A stretch of 64,000 nt of DNA. Origin: Cloeon dipterum. Its lineage: Eukaryota > Arthropoda > Insecta > Ephemeroptera > Baetidae. The DNA lies in the NCBI RefSeq assembly GCF_949628265.1, contig NC_088790.1, forward strand, positions 28,338,545-28,402,544, given 5' to 3'. The translations under genes were made by a program, and so were the position numbers. This document shows, one piece after another, positions 23,487 to 34,811 of this stretch. Numbering within the stretch: position 1 is the stretch's first letter; each line of letters starts with the position of its first letter. Under the pieces are notes generated by a model that saw only the letters and a program-made list of their open reading frames with translations, ran no database searches and was not told the origin of the DNA.

Positions 23487-24411
23487 ATGGAAAAACACAA
23501 AAAAACTGTCGCTGTGACCAGGATGGCCCTTATTGACGCGATAGTAGTAAGTTCGATTGAATCTAATAATTTAGATTTGTTTTAAGTGACGAATTGTTGC
23601 AGACCGACCTGTCGTTCGGCTTTCCATTTTACGATGTGATAATTTCCAAGGCTTTGATTGTCTCAGGATTAGGTTCAATCTCTGCATTCATTAATTCGTC
23701 CTGGTCGATTTTTCCGTTTGTTGCTTCAGAGGCAAGTAGCTCCTTCACATTCGTCGATACCGGTGAGTAAATTGAATAATTTATATTTACTTAAGTTCAG
23801 TAAAATTAAAATACTTTGTGAACCCTATGCAGGCGATTCCTTCCGTGTCAATTGGGAAGATTTTATTTTAAATGACACCTCGTACAAAGATGCGATGAAA
23901 TTCCAGGCGTCTCTTTTCAAGAACGGCACGATCCAGTTCCAAAGGACTTGACTACTGACGATGCCATCAGCACCCACGAGATTTCAATTGGTGTTGCCTA
24001 CGAACATTTGGAGAAATTCGGTAAGTTTAAGGCGGACACAAAGTACAAAAATGCTGTCCTTTTTCTAGAAACAATTGCCATTTTTTTGTTTAAAATGTTT
24101 TAGCAGATATTTTCACTCAATGTGCAAGCAAAAATTGTTTATTATGTACGAAGTTTAGAAATTTGAAGAGTTTATAGCGAAAAAACATCTAAAATCTAAT
24201 TTTGAACAATTTTTCTAATACTCTCTGAGCCATAGATTTATATAATTTACTTATTGCACATTCAAAGAAAGCTAAAATTAATTTTCTTGCTGTTTTTTAA
24301 GTAAAAAAATGTCATTCACTTATAAATTGATCGTATTATCACCTAGATAAGGGGCGCAACAAAACCCATCATCTCGGCCACATCATAGGCATGAAAAAAT
24401 TCAAAATTTAA
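23487..24411 (+). pseudogene. E': truncated G-type PLXDC copy with extra 16-bp deletion
   Basis: Same truncated structure as D': end of exon 2, exon 3 (23603-23762), exon 4 (23833-24020), start of exon 5 (from 24347) and TAA at the unit junction. Exon 4 is 188 bp instead of 204. GTGTACATGAAGGTTC is missing after CAGTTC at about 23939, between two GTTC/TTC microrepeats, which shifts the frame. So E' is broken twice, while its source G remains intact. Confidence 0.85.
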
Positions 24412-25672
24412 AATAAATTTAAATTTATAATGTTTCGCTGTTCTGAAAGATTTAATTAACCACGGTGTCTATTTTATTATGCTAATTGCAATACTGGAAA
24501 AATTATGCGAACGTGCGCACAACTATTGTCACAAACCTCGTCGTCCATGATGAAAATTTCTCAGAAGTCTGCATGTTTCACTAAGGAATTTTCAAACTTT
24601 TGTATAAAAAAGGAGGACTGTGAATTTCAAATATTTAGTTCTGATAGCCTAAATATTTGTAGTAAGGGATTACACATCACTGGGGAAATTAAATATGAAG
24701 CTGCGAAAAATTTAATTTCCATCAGGCTTCATCAGACAAATAAAAATGAAAATTGTATTTAATTAAATAAAAATTTGTATATTTTTTATTTTTGGCAGCG
24801 GGGACCAGATTCTTGAGACGCGCAGATGTGGCGTCCGGTGGAGTATGGCGCAAAAAACTGTCACGTGAAAATGCGCGAAAAGAAGCAAGTTTTCGTCAAT
24901 ATTTTGACATATAATTTGCATTACTCTTAACTAATTGTGTCTTTTGGATCGCAAAAACAAACTCTTGACACTCGTACGGGAATCCAAAGAGAGCTTTTTG
25001 TTTCCCACATTCAGACGCCATCTTGGATCTGCGCAGTGCGAACCAACTTTATCGCACATCTGTCCCCCGCTGACTTTTGGGTAAAAAATACATTTTAAAG
25101 AGTTGTGTGTATCCTTGAGGTCACTTTTCGTTTAAAAATGCGGACAGAGAAAGCTTAAAAACAAAATTTGAATGCAAAATAACTCTTTGCTGTCGTTCCT
25201 ATCGCGGTTGAATGAATTGATTTTGGTGTTCAATGCATAAAATTTAATCCGATATTAATTAGAGGATAAATTCAGACTTTTAAAACGATGAAAATCGGAT
25301 TTTCCAACGAATTAAAATAAAAGTACTGGAAATCCGCTTAAAATGTTGTAGTTATGCAACGTGCGCGGCAGGACTGCTCTACGGCACAGTTTTACAGAAA
25401 AATCGTGCAGTCTCGTTTATCATGATCATGCTTGTCTTTTCTTCCCATTTCTCATCAAATATTATCAAGTCAGAAAGATATTCAGCCTCAATTATTCCAA
25501 CACATTGCAGGGATTTATGAATATTCATGCATTGCTTGAATTGCAGGTATATTTCCACAGCAGAGAGGAATAGAATCCCTGAGCTCATTCTTCAGATTTT
25601 TGGCGAGAAAACCCCTCGAAACAATTTTCTCATTTCTCATTTGGACGCCGAGGAAGCCACAGAGCCACAAAA
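24412..25672. other. Spacer between E' and gene F
   Basis: Third copy of the upstream block, with the hAT-like MITE at the same place as in unit 2. TTTGGACGCC box at 25640-25649. Nothing else seen. Confidence 0.6.
24796..25072. mobile_element. hAT-like MITE, copy 2
   Basis: Termini CAGCGGGGACCAGATT and CCCCCGCTG, left flank ATTTTTGG (24788-24795), right flank ACTTTTGG (25073-25080), that is the same TSD as copy 1 with one later change. Duplicated with the unit, not an independent insertion. Confidence 0.85.
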
Positions 25673-27841
25673 ATGTCGCTAACGATATTTTGCCGAGGAC
25701 TCATTTTCATTCTGATTATTGACGTTTCTACTTTATTCTTGACTTCGGCGGCTTCAGACTTGGAATGTGAGTAAATGCCATTAGAATCGAATTAAAATAA
25801 TTTTGAGATTGTTTGCAGCAAAGGAGCATGAAAAGGAGACTCTTCCCACCATCGCGAGCATGAAGATTGACGACCACCACACGATGCGAGCCACTTTCAT
25901 TCACCACAACAAGAAATTGGCCAAACATTTGTGGCTCGACATGAAAAAACACAAAAATGCGGTTCACCTGCAAAACCAAACGGTAAAGTTTCTTTAAAGA
26001 AGTTTTCACCAAATGGGGTTTTCAAGTGAGGTTGTTTGTTTCAGAAAATTATGCACTTGTCATTCAGCTTTGAATTTTACGACCAAAATATTACTGAATT
26101 GTGTGTGTCGCAACTGGGAGAAATCTATGACTTAGAAAACAAGAAGTTGGCCATTTTTGCTTTGTTTGCTCTAGATGCAAAAAGCGAAGTCACATACGTC
26201 GATACTGGTTTGTCCCTTTTTAATTTTAGGGGAGTTTAATTTTATTGAATTTTTCCTACAGGTGATTCCTTGGTCGTCCAATGGGAAAAGTTTAAGACTA
26301 ACGATTTGAATGGGGACTGCAGCTTCCAGGTCACTTTATATACCAACGGATCCGTCGATTTCATTTACAAGAATATTCCTATCAGTTTGAAAAATGCCAC
26401 ATCGCAGAACTCCAATTTTGTCAGCACTTTCGGTATTGGCTACGAGCTTGACGTGTTTTACGGTAATTTTTAATTAATTATTCTATACTTTTTCGGTGAT
26501 TTTACATTTTATTTTGATAAGCTAGCTTTTTAAAATGCCAACAGGTGGATTTAAAAATCTCGTAAATGTAAAATTATATTCACCAGTTGCATAAGCCATT
26601 AGTGTTTGAAGTTTCCATCAGATGGCGCCACCGTATACTTTCGTAATAAATTTAATTTTAAGGCACTTCCGCTGCGATTTCAGACTCAATCCTGCTATTG
26701 TGCATTCTTCACTTAATATGATTTATTTTGACTTGCTGAAAATCAAAATTAGTCAAGCCATTCGCCATGGAAACGTTGGAAAAGATTTTATATTTTAAAA
26801 AATCGTTTTTTATTTTCCTAAGGTGATTGGCTTAACCGAATTTGGTTTTCAGAGCGTCAAAAGAAAGAAAATTAAGTGAAGAATGCACAGTGGCAGGATT
26901 GGGTCTGAAATCTCAGCTGCGGTGCCTGAAAATTAAATTTATTACTAAAGTATACGGTGGCGCCACCTGTTGGCGGCTTTGAACACCAAAATGCTTATTC
27001 AACTGGTGTATTTTTAAAATAAAAATTAAGCAATAGATTTGACTTTGAAATTCCTAAAACGGCAAAGTTCTGACAAAAGTTCACCGTCACCAAAATAACA
27101 TATGTTTTTCTTTTACAGAAAATAATAAGAAAATGGAGTCAATTAGCCTCGGCTACCACTTTGATGTGAATAATTACCACATCCGGAATGCAACAGTGGT
27201 TAGATTTGAACCTGTGCCTTTGTGCTTGCACCACTACACGTGCGCCAGCTGCGCCAGTTCGAAGATTCAGACGTACCTACACCTAAACGAGTCGCATCCG
27301 TGTTTTTGGTGTCCAGGTTTGAGCTTGTGTTCCAACAAGCAAGATTTTCTCAAGAATATTTGGAGCGAAACCAATTGTTCCATTCAAGAAATTGAATCCC
27401 GCGATCAATGCTTTGAAACAGAACAAGAAGGTCATTATCTGAAAATTTCATTTGTGAAATGGGAATTCTAATTTTCTTTTATTTAAATTATTAATGTATT
27501 TTGCTTTAACAAGAAAATTTGTTTTATTTGTTCTAGGAGTAGAAACCGATAGAAGCTTGGACTTGGTTGAATTAGTGCTGCCCAATTTGATATCAATCGC
27601 AATTTTCATCTCGCTGTGTGTGTGTGCTTCCGGTCTGGGCAAAAAAATCTGGAAAAGAATATTGGACTGCTACCATAATTATCATCATTTGAATCCAGGC
27701 AGCGGCCACGAACCAATCTTGAATTTAAGCAGCGACGCTGAAGATATCGAAATGGACAGTCTCAACAGTCGCCAAGAATCTGATGAAAGAGACGAAGATG
27801 AATACGGCCTGGTTCATTTATTCGGACAATCTGTGGCATAA
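25673..27841 (+). CDS. Gene F: PLXDC/TEM7-like type I membrane protein
   Basis: Six exons, 412 residues: 25673-25766, 25819-25982, 26045-26207, 26262-26462, 27119-27430, 27537-27841. Third copy of the D type. Signal peptide MSLTIFCRG; PSI exon has two extra residues in TYLHLNESH (a 6-bp tandem duplication) and CPGLSLCSN in place of CPDLNLCSS; the juxtamembrane tail is shortened to HNYHHLNPGSG; the C-terminus is GQSVA. The acidic stretch DEDEYGLV is kept. The palindromic element is again in intron 4. All junction phases agree. Confidence 0.9.
26581..27008. repeat. Long palindromic element in gene F intron 4
   Basis: CACCAGTTGCATAAGCC at the left, AACTGGTG at the right, inverted halves with AACAGGTGGCGCC/GGCGCCACC cores. 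About 428 bp. Confidence 0.9.
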
Positions 27842-28433
27842 ATATACATCTATTTACAAGTTCTAAATTAACTCTTTTTGTTTACGAAACCATACAAATT
27901 TAAAACAAAAACACCATGATGATAAAATGCTCAGATTAACCTGCAAAATATTTTAAATGTCTTTCTGTAAATTTTATCTTCACCCGAGTCTTTGTTTCTC
28001 TTGGGAATAATAATGGATAATGAGCAAGGAAATTAGTGGACTCTTGAGATTTTTTTAATCTGTTAAATATGGGTCGCAAGTCATTAAATTTAAAAAATAC
28101 CACTTTTAGTTGCTGCCTTTTATGGCTTCCAAGAAATTTATTTATAAAAAAATTCCTTCTGTCAAATTTAATGCATTGCTCAAATCGACTGAATTCCTCG
28201 TCTGCTTCGCCAAATAAAATGCTAAAAATCTCCAGCCTGGTAAGAAAATCACATTATTAAGAATCCTGGAGAGATCAACGCTCGCAACAATTTACTCATT
28301 TCATTTTTGGACACCAAAGGAGACGAATGCCAACGAACTAAATTCACATTTGTAGCCGGTGTGTATCTCATTTTTTTATTATTATTCTAATCAATTCATC
28401 TTTTATGTTTAAAGGATCAAAATTGTCAAGGAA
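27842..28433. other. Spacer between genes F and G, including G leader
   Basis: Contains the site CTGTTAAATATG (about 28059-28070) that is the empty target of the MITE in unit 1 and the left breakpoint of the deletion in D' and E'. A TTTGGACACC variant of the promoter box is at 28307-28316, followed by a probable 5'-UTR exon ending GTAGCCG before GTGTGT and an acceptor just before the G start. Confidence 0.5.
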
Positions 28434-30189
28434 ATGGGGAAAGCACTAATTTACCATGGACTCCTGTTTTTAACTTTCCTCGTTTCTCCTTCCGTTCGTA
28501 AGTGAATATTTTTCGATACAAATTCTAAAGCAACCCTGATTTTAAACTATTTCCGTTTAGACGAAACACAGTCTTTATCCGTCCATGAGCAAGATATTTG
28601 GGACGAGTACAACTCTTTACGAATCCAATATACACCAGTCGATGCAGATTTTGCCGAAAAATCGTGGGCCTTCGTGGAAAACCACACAAAAACTGTCGCT
28701 GTGACCAGGATGACCACTAATGACGCGATAGTAGTACGTTCGATTGAATCTAATAATTTAGATTTGTTTTAAATGATGAATTGTTGCAGACCGACCTGTC
28801 GTTTGGCTTTCCATTTTACGATGTGATAATTTCCAAGGCTTTGATTGTCTCAGGATTAGGTTCAATCTCTGCATTCGTTAATTCGTCCTGGGCGATTTTT
28901 CCGTTTGTTGCTTCAGAGGCAAGTAGCTCCTTCACATTCGTCGATACCGGTGAGTAAATTGAATCATTTATATTTAATTAGTTCAGTAAAATTAAAATTA
29001 TTTGTGAACCCTATACAGGTGATTCCTTCCATGTCAATTGGGAAGATTTTATTTTAAATGACACCTCGTACAAAGATGCGATGAAATTCCAGGCGTCTCT
29101 TTTCGAGAACGGCACGATCCAGTTCGTGTACATGAAGGTTCCAAAGGACTTGACTACTGACGATGCCATCAGCACCCACGAGATTTCAATTGGTGTTGCC
29201 TACAAACATTTGGAGAAATTTGGTAAGCTTAAGGCGGACACAAAGTACAAAAATGCTGTCCTTTTTCTAGAAACAGTTGCCATTTTTTTCTTTAAAATGA
29301 TTTAGCAAATATTTTCACTCAATGTGCAAGCAAAAATTTGCGTTAGTGACGCTGTCATATTTTTCTATTTAAAATCTTGTTTACAAATTTTTAAAATAAG
29401 TACGAAGTTTAGAAATTTGAAGAGTTTATAGCGAAAAAACATCTAAAATATAATTTTGAACAATTTTTCTAATACTCTCTGAGCCATAGATTTATATAAT
29501 TTACTTATTGTACATTCAAAAAAAGCTAAAATTAATTTTCTTGCTGTTTTTTAAGTAAAAAAATCGCATTCACTAATAAATTGATCGTATTATCACTTAG
29601 ATAAGGGGCGCAACGAAACCCATCATCTCGGCCACAGCATAGGCATGAAAAAGTTCAAAATCCAGGATGGCACCGTGATAAGATTCGAACCATTGCCTTC
29701 GTGCACGAAATACAAGGACTGCAAGAGCTGCGTAAATGCTATCATTCCGATGTACCAGAGGAATTCGCGTCGTTGCTATTGGTGTCCAGAAATAAAGAGA
29801 TGTTCCAGTATGAAAGATCATCTTCAGAGCGCTTGGATTTGGGGCAATTGCGCACCTCAAGAAGATTCAGACCCCCTTATGTGCAACGGTCCAAAACCAA
29901 AAAAAGGTTGATTATTTTTCATAAATTTTAGAATTTTCAGTATAATTTAAATTCTCTTATTTCAGAGAGGAAAATGGGATGGTCATCTATATTTACGATA
30001 TCTTCCATCATTATAATTATAGCCGCATTATTCTATACATACAAGTATTTACGTAGCGTTTCCGGAACAAGATCTATAATGCGATCATTAATGGCCAGGT
30101 TCCGAATTATCTGCAATAACCTCAGCAATAATGCTGAACCAGCGTTTGCTCGATATGTTGACGGAGACGTTAGCCTAATCGGAATCTAA
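28434..30189 (+). CDS. Gene G: PLXDC/TEM7-like type I membrane protein
   Basis: Six exons, 376 residues: 28434-28497, 28561-28733, 28790-28949, 29019-29222, 29601-29906, 29966-30189. Signal peptide MGKALIYHGLLFLTFLV defines the second subfamily (G, H, I-M). Ectodomain: EKSWAFVE, LSFGFPFYD, FVDTGDSFHVNWEDF, FQASLFENGTIQFVYMK. PSI: VIRFEPLPSCTKYKDCKSC, CYWCPEIKRCSS, WGNCAPQE. TM: IFTISSIIIIIAALFYTYKY, short cytoplasmic tail ending SLIGI. It is the intact parent type of fragments D' and E'. Intron 4 lacks the palindromic element. An intact frame over six exons supports function. Confidence 0.88.
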
Positions 30190-31010
30190 TGAAGCACAGC
30201 GCACAAAATCTAATCATTCCCTGCTCAACAATAGCTGGAACATTTATTTTTACATAGAATAAAATTTTTAGCATGATAAGGTTAAAATAATTGAGTTTAA
30301 ATGATTTTCATTTCAACGTTTTTCACAATGGCCAACTTCCTCAACTAAGTAATTGAAAGAAAAATATGATAATTTCACATGTTCTAGAACCACGGAGCGG
30401 TCATTTCAGTTCCGCAAAGCCTCTGAACTGAAAAATAAAATTCATAACCGTACAGAATGGCCTGTAGAGAATTTCGAATCAGAAATTTCCGCGTGCACAC
30501 ATCAGTGCAAACCAAAAAAAGAGAAAATTTACAACTCCGCCACTCGCATCTCCCTGTGGCAGAGTTTTTTCCTCGCATAAAAATTAAAATTAAACAAAAT
30601 TTCCATAATTAAATAAATGTGGCTTAGGTTTTCACCCGGGTTATTTATTTTAATTACTGCTCTCCATATTTGGTTGAATTACGTATAATTGTGCTTCTAT
30701 CAAACCTTATACAAAATGTTGAAAAAATTTATTCTATGCTCAAATTGACTGAATTCCTCGTCTGCTAAAAATTCTGCTGCTGACCAAACGTGGACGGAAA
30801 GCAAATTCTTCAGAATCTTGGAGAGCTCAACGCCTGCAGCAGTTGCAACATTTTTGTCATTTCATTTTTGGACGCCAAGGGAGCCGAATGTCAACGAACT
30901 AAATTCACGTTTGTAGCCGGTGCGTTTCTCATTTCCTGATTTGGATTATTTTTGTGTAATGTTCAAAATAATTATTCTTTCGTGTTTAAAGGAGCAAAAT
31001 TATCAAGGAA
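30190..31010. other. Spacer between genes G and H
   Basis: AATAAA polyadenylation-type signals occur at about 30260. The stretch 30350-30580 is homologous to spacers after H, I, J and K (TTTCCG.. and GTGCAAACC..AAAAGAGAAAA), so an open frame here is spacer, not a gene. TTTGGACGCC box at 30867-30876, then a leader ending GTAGCCG followed by GTGCGT (probable 5'-UTR donor). Confidence 0.5.
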
Positions 31011-33231
31011 ATGAGGAAAGCACTATTTTACCACGGACTCCTCTTTTTAACTGCAACCTTCCTCGTTTTTCCTACTTCCACCACGGATGACACTATTCGT
31101 AAGGGAATAACTTTGATAGAATTTTTTTATAATACACTATTTCCTTGTAGACGAAACACAATCAATCCCTGGGCAAGAGATTTGGGATGAATACGGCTAC
31201 TTACGAATCCAATATATACCAATCGATGAAGATTTGGCCAAAAAATCTTGGGCAATCGTGGATGAAAACAAAACATCTGTCACCGTGCCCAGCAGTAACG
31301 AAATTAATGCCCAAATAGTAAGTTTTATTGAATTAAATTATTTGTTTTTAAGTGATGAATTATTGTTGCAGTCCACTCTGTCGTTCCGCTTTCCATTTTA
31401 CGACGCAACTATCAAGACTGTGATGATATCCACATATGGTGCAATGTGGCCTTTCGATGACGCGTCCTGGTTGATTTCTCCGTTACTTGCTGGAGAGGCA
31501 AGTAGCACCTTCAAATTCCTCGATACTGGTGAGTAAATTTAATCATTAATGTATTTCACCTAAATAAAAATCTTTTTTTTTGCTCCAGGTGATTCCTTCC
31601 GAGTCAATTGGGACCATTTTATTTTAAAGAACACCACGGTTGAAGAGGCGATGAAATTCCAGGCCTCTCTTTTCGAGGACGGCACAATCGAGTTCATTTA
31701 CATGAAGGTTCCACAGAACTTGGCATTAATTGCTGCCAAATCCCAAAACGAGATTTCAATTGGTGTTCGCTATCGACTTGTGGAGAATATGTTCGGTAAG
31801 TTTAAATAGGGATTGGCTAAATGCGGACAAATAAACAAAAAGGTTGTCCTTTTCTGTAGTGTAACACTGTGCTTATAGAAGAGAAATTTAAACACTCAAT
31901 TTCTGCTTTCAATTGACAAGTTGTTCGAAGCCGCCAACAGATGGCGTCACCGTATACTTTCGTATTAATTTAATTTTAAGGAACTTCCGCTGCGATTTCA
32001 GACTCAATCATGCCACTGTGCATTCTTTACTTAATATTCTTTCTTTTGACGTGCTGAAAACCAAAATCGGTTAAGCCAAACGCAGTAGAATCGTGAAAAA
32101 GCTATTTTTTGAAATATAAAAATATTTTCTGACGTTTCTACGGTGGATGGTTGACTGATTTTGGTTTTCAGCACGTCAAAAGAGAGCACATTAAGAGAAG
32201 AATGCACATCAGCAGGATTGAGTCTGAAATCACAGCGGGAGTGCCTTAAAATTAAATTTATTACGAAAGTATAAGGTGGTGCCATCTGTTGGTGGATTCA
32301 AACACCAAGGTTTTATACAAAAAGGTAATTTTTGGAAGATCTTTAAAATGTTTTAGCAGCATACAGCTTTTGATAACCAAAAATATAATTGAAAACATTT
32401 TACTATAAATCTTTCTCGATAAAAATATTAAAAACTGAATAAATAAATGTTCTTTAAAGTTTTAAAATGAATCAATGCCATTCAATAATAAATTGATCAT
32501 AATTATTTATCACCTGACAGATAACAGTCACAACGAAACCTACCAGCTCGGCCACAGCATTAACATGAACGAATTCAAAATCCAGAATGGCACCGTGATA
32601 AGATTCGAGCCATTTCCTTCGTGCACGAAATACAAAGACTGTCTGAACTGCGTAAACACTGTCGTTCCAATTAACCGGAGTGATACGCGTCAGTGCTATT
32701 GGTGTCCAGAAATAAAGAGATGTTCCAGCAAAAAAGATTATCTTCAGAGCGCTTGGATTTGGGGCAATTGCGCACCTCAAGAAGATTCAGACCCCCTTGG
32801 TTGCATTGCTCACAAACTGGGCTTGGAAGCTACTTCTTCAATACCAAAAGAAGGTTGTTTTAAATATTCACAAATTTTAAGTTTTGGTCCATATTAATTA
32901 ATTTATTTCTTTTTTAGAAAATAAATCTACAAATCCAAAAAATAAATCGAAATTTCACAACTTATCGAAGAACGCTTCCTTCTATGGGATGATAGGCACA
33001 ATAAGCTTGGCATTAAGCTTAGCTTTAGGCTTTATGTTGAAAAAATTATTGTGCCCCTCTGAAGTTGATTGTCTGACGTCAATAATTGCTAGGCTTCGAA
33101 GTATCAACAATCATGCTAACGAAAACGATAATGATTCACCGCCAGCATTATCAGTTCGGTATAATACCTACGCAGATGTTAGCATAATCGGACTTCAAAA
33201 TGAACAAAATGAAGCACAGCCCCAAATTTAG
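31011..33231 (+). CDS. Gene H: PLXDC/TEM7-like type I membrane protein
   Basis: Six exons, 421 residues: 31011-31098, 31151-31317, 31372-31528, 31589-31795, 32521-32853, 32918-33231. Signal peptide MRKALFYHGLLFLTATFLV; ectodomain LSFRFPFYD, FLDTGDSFRVNWDHF, FQASLFEDGTIEFIYMK; PSI CTKYKDCLNC, CYWCPEIKRCSS, WGNCAPQE; longer stalk (KSTNPKNKSKFHNLSKN); TM MIGTISLALSLALGFML; tail with CPSEVDCLTSIIARLRS and ADVSIIG. The TM and tail are the closest source of the minigenes I-K. Palindromic element in intron 4. Confidence 0.88.
31923..32305. repeat. Long palindromic element in gene H intron 4
   Basis: Halves TTCGAAGCCGCCAACAGATG and its inverted counterpart CATCTGTTGGTGGATTC; inner arms meet near 32110. 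About 383 bp, outermost CACCAG arms degraded. Confidence 0.88.
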
Positions 33232-34119
33232 TTTTACACACAAAATCCCATCATTCCCTCCTGTACATATTGGCTGGAACATTTATGTTTACATAAAGTA
33301 AAATTTTAACATGATAAAATTAAATAAATTTAGTACTATATTGAACAGAAAAAAAAACTTTTCAAATGATTTTCCCAAATGCGAATAACTATTAAGAGTG
33401 CGGAGAGCTAAAAATGAATCGAAAGAGAGATAACAAAATAATTTCAAACGCTGGCGTACCGTGCATAGCGGCTATTCCAGGCCCACAGCAACACTAAACC
33501 TTACAAAAAATATAATTCGAGACTTCTCAGTATTAAATGTTGAGAATCTTTATAAATTTCCGTTTTCACACATTACTGAGTGCAAATTAACAAAAAGAGA
33601 AAATGAGCAAAAAATAATTAAGCAACTCGCGTATATCTTGCTGTGACAGAAATTTCCGTTTATAACAATCAAATTAAGCCAAAAATTACATCCTTAATAT
33701 GTGAGCTAGCTTAAATGCCACATAGCATTTCGTTAGGGCGTTTATTTTAATTACTGGCCAATTTTTGTGATAAAGATTCATTGTGGTAAAAAGCTATTCG
33801 TCCTAAATTATTTCAAATTTTACAAATTGCTAAGAAATTTTCTTCTGCCAAATTGACTGAATTCTTCTTCTTCTAACACCGAATAAATGCTAAAAATCTG
33901 CTGCCGACCACACGTGAGAGAATCCTGGAGAGCTGAACGCTCGCAACAATTTTGTCATTTCATTTTTGGACGCCAAGAGAGACGAATAACAACGAAATAA
34001 ATTCACGTTTGTTGCCCGTGCGTTTTTTTTCCTTTGGAATTTTTTCCAGGGAGTTCCAGCGATTGAGTAATATTTAAAAAAATTCCTTTTTTATTTTTTA
34101 GCTAACAATTTTCTACAAA
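33232..34119. other. Spacer between gene H and minigene I
   Basis: H polyadenylation-type signal AATAAA near 33324. 33711-33714 is the uninterrupted TTAA in GAGCTAGCTTAAATGCC, the empty counterpart of MITE copy 4. The ACCGTGCATAGCG at about 33458 is the uninterrupted counterpart of the solo LTR target. TTTGGACGCC box at 33965-33974. Confidence 0.6.
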
Positions 34120-34586
34120 ATGCTGGGGAAAGCAATATTTTACCATGGACTCCTGTTTTTAACTGGAACATTCCTCGTTCCCCTGACTTCCACCTTGGAT
34201 ACTGATCGTAAGTAACCCTGATTTTATGATTTTATTTAATTTAAAAACATGTATTATTCATTGTAGAGACACAAGCAGTCGCTGATAAGCAAAATATTTG
34301 GGTCGACTCTTTACTATTTCTCTATGGAATCGTCACAGGCGTATTATGCGGCATGGCATGCTTAGCAATCGGCATTATATTGAAACACTTCTGTTGCCCC
34401 TCTGAAACATGCGATTGTCCGACATCAATAATTGCTAGGTTCCGAAGTACCAACAATCAAGCCAACGAAAACAATAATGATTCACCGCCAGCATTATTAT
34501 CAGTTCCATATGATTCCCACGCAGATGTTAGCATAATCGGAGTCCAAAATGAAGAAAATGAAGAACAGCCCCAAATTTGGATTTAG
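34120..34586 (+). CDS. Minigene I: signal peptide + TM + tail of a PLXDC-like receptor
   Basis: Two exons, 34120-34207 and 34267-34586, 135 residues. Signal peptide MLGKAIFYHGLLFLTGTFLV, then a short ectodomain (TQAVADKQNIWVDS) equal to the start of ordinary exon 2, fused in frame to the TM of ordinary exon 6 (LLFLYGIVTGVLCGMACLAI) and a tail CPSETCDCPTSIIARFRS .. ADVSIIGVQNEENEEQ ending QIWI. Exons 3-5 with the plexin/nidogen-like and PSI domains are absent. Expected to be a tiny type I membrane protein. Conserved splice sites, leader and promoter box; not a processed copy. Confidence 0.75.
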
Positions 34587-34811
34587 ACACAAAATCCCAT
34601 CATTCCGTCCTGTACATATTGGCTGGAACATTTATTTATTTTTACATAAAATAAAATTTTAACATGATAAAATTAAATAAATTTAGTAATATATTGAACA
34701 GAACAAAAACTTTTCAAATGATTTTCCCACAGGCTAACTATTAAAAGTGGAGAGCTAAAAATAAATCGAAAGAGAGAGAGAACAAAATAATTCCAAACGC
34801 TCGCGTACCGT

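Noticed and set aside
30353..30580. 75-residue open frame after gene G
   Set aside because: It lies in spacer sequence that is repeated after H, I, J and K with stops and indels in other copies.
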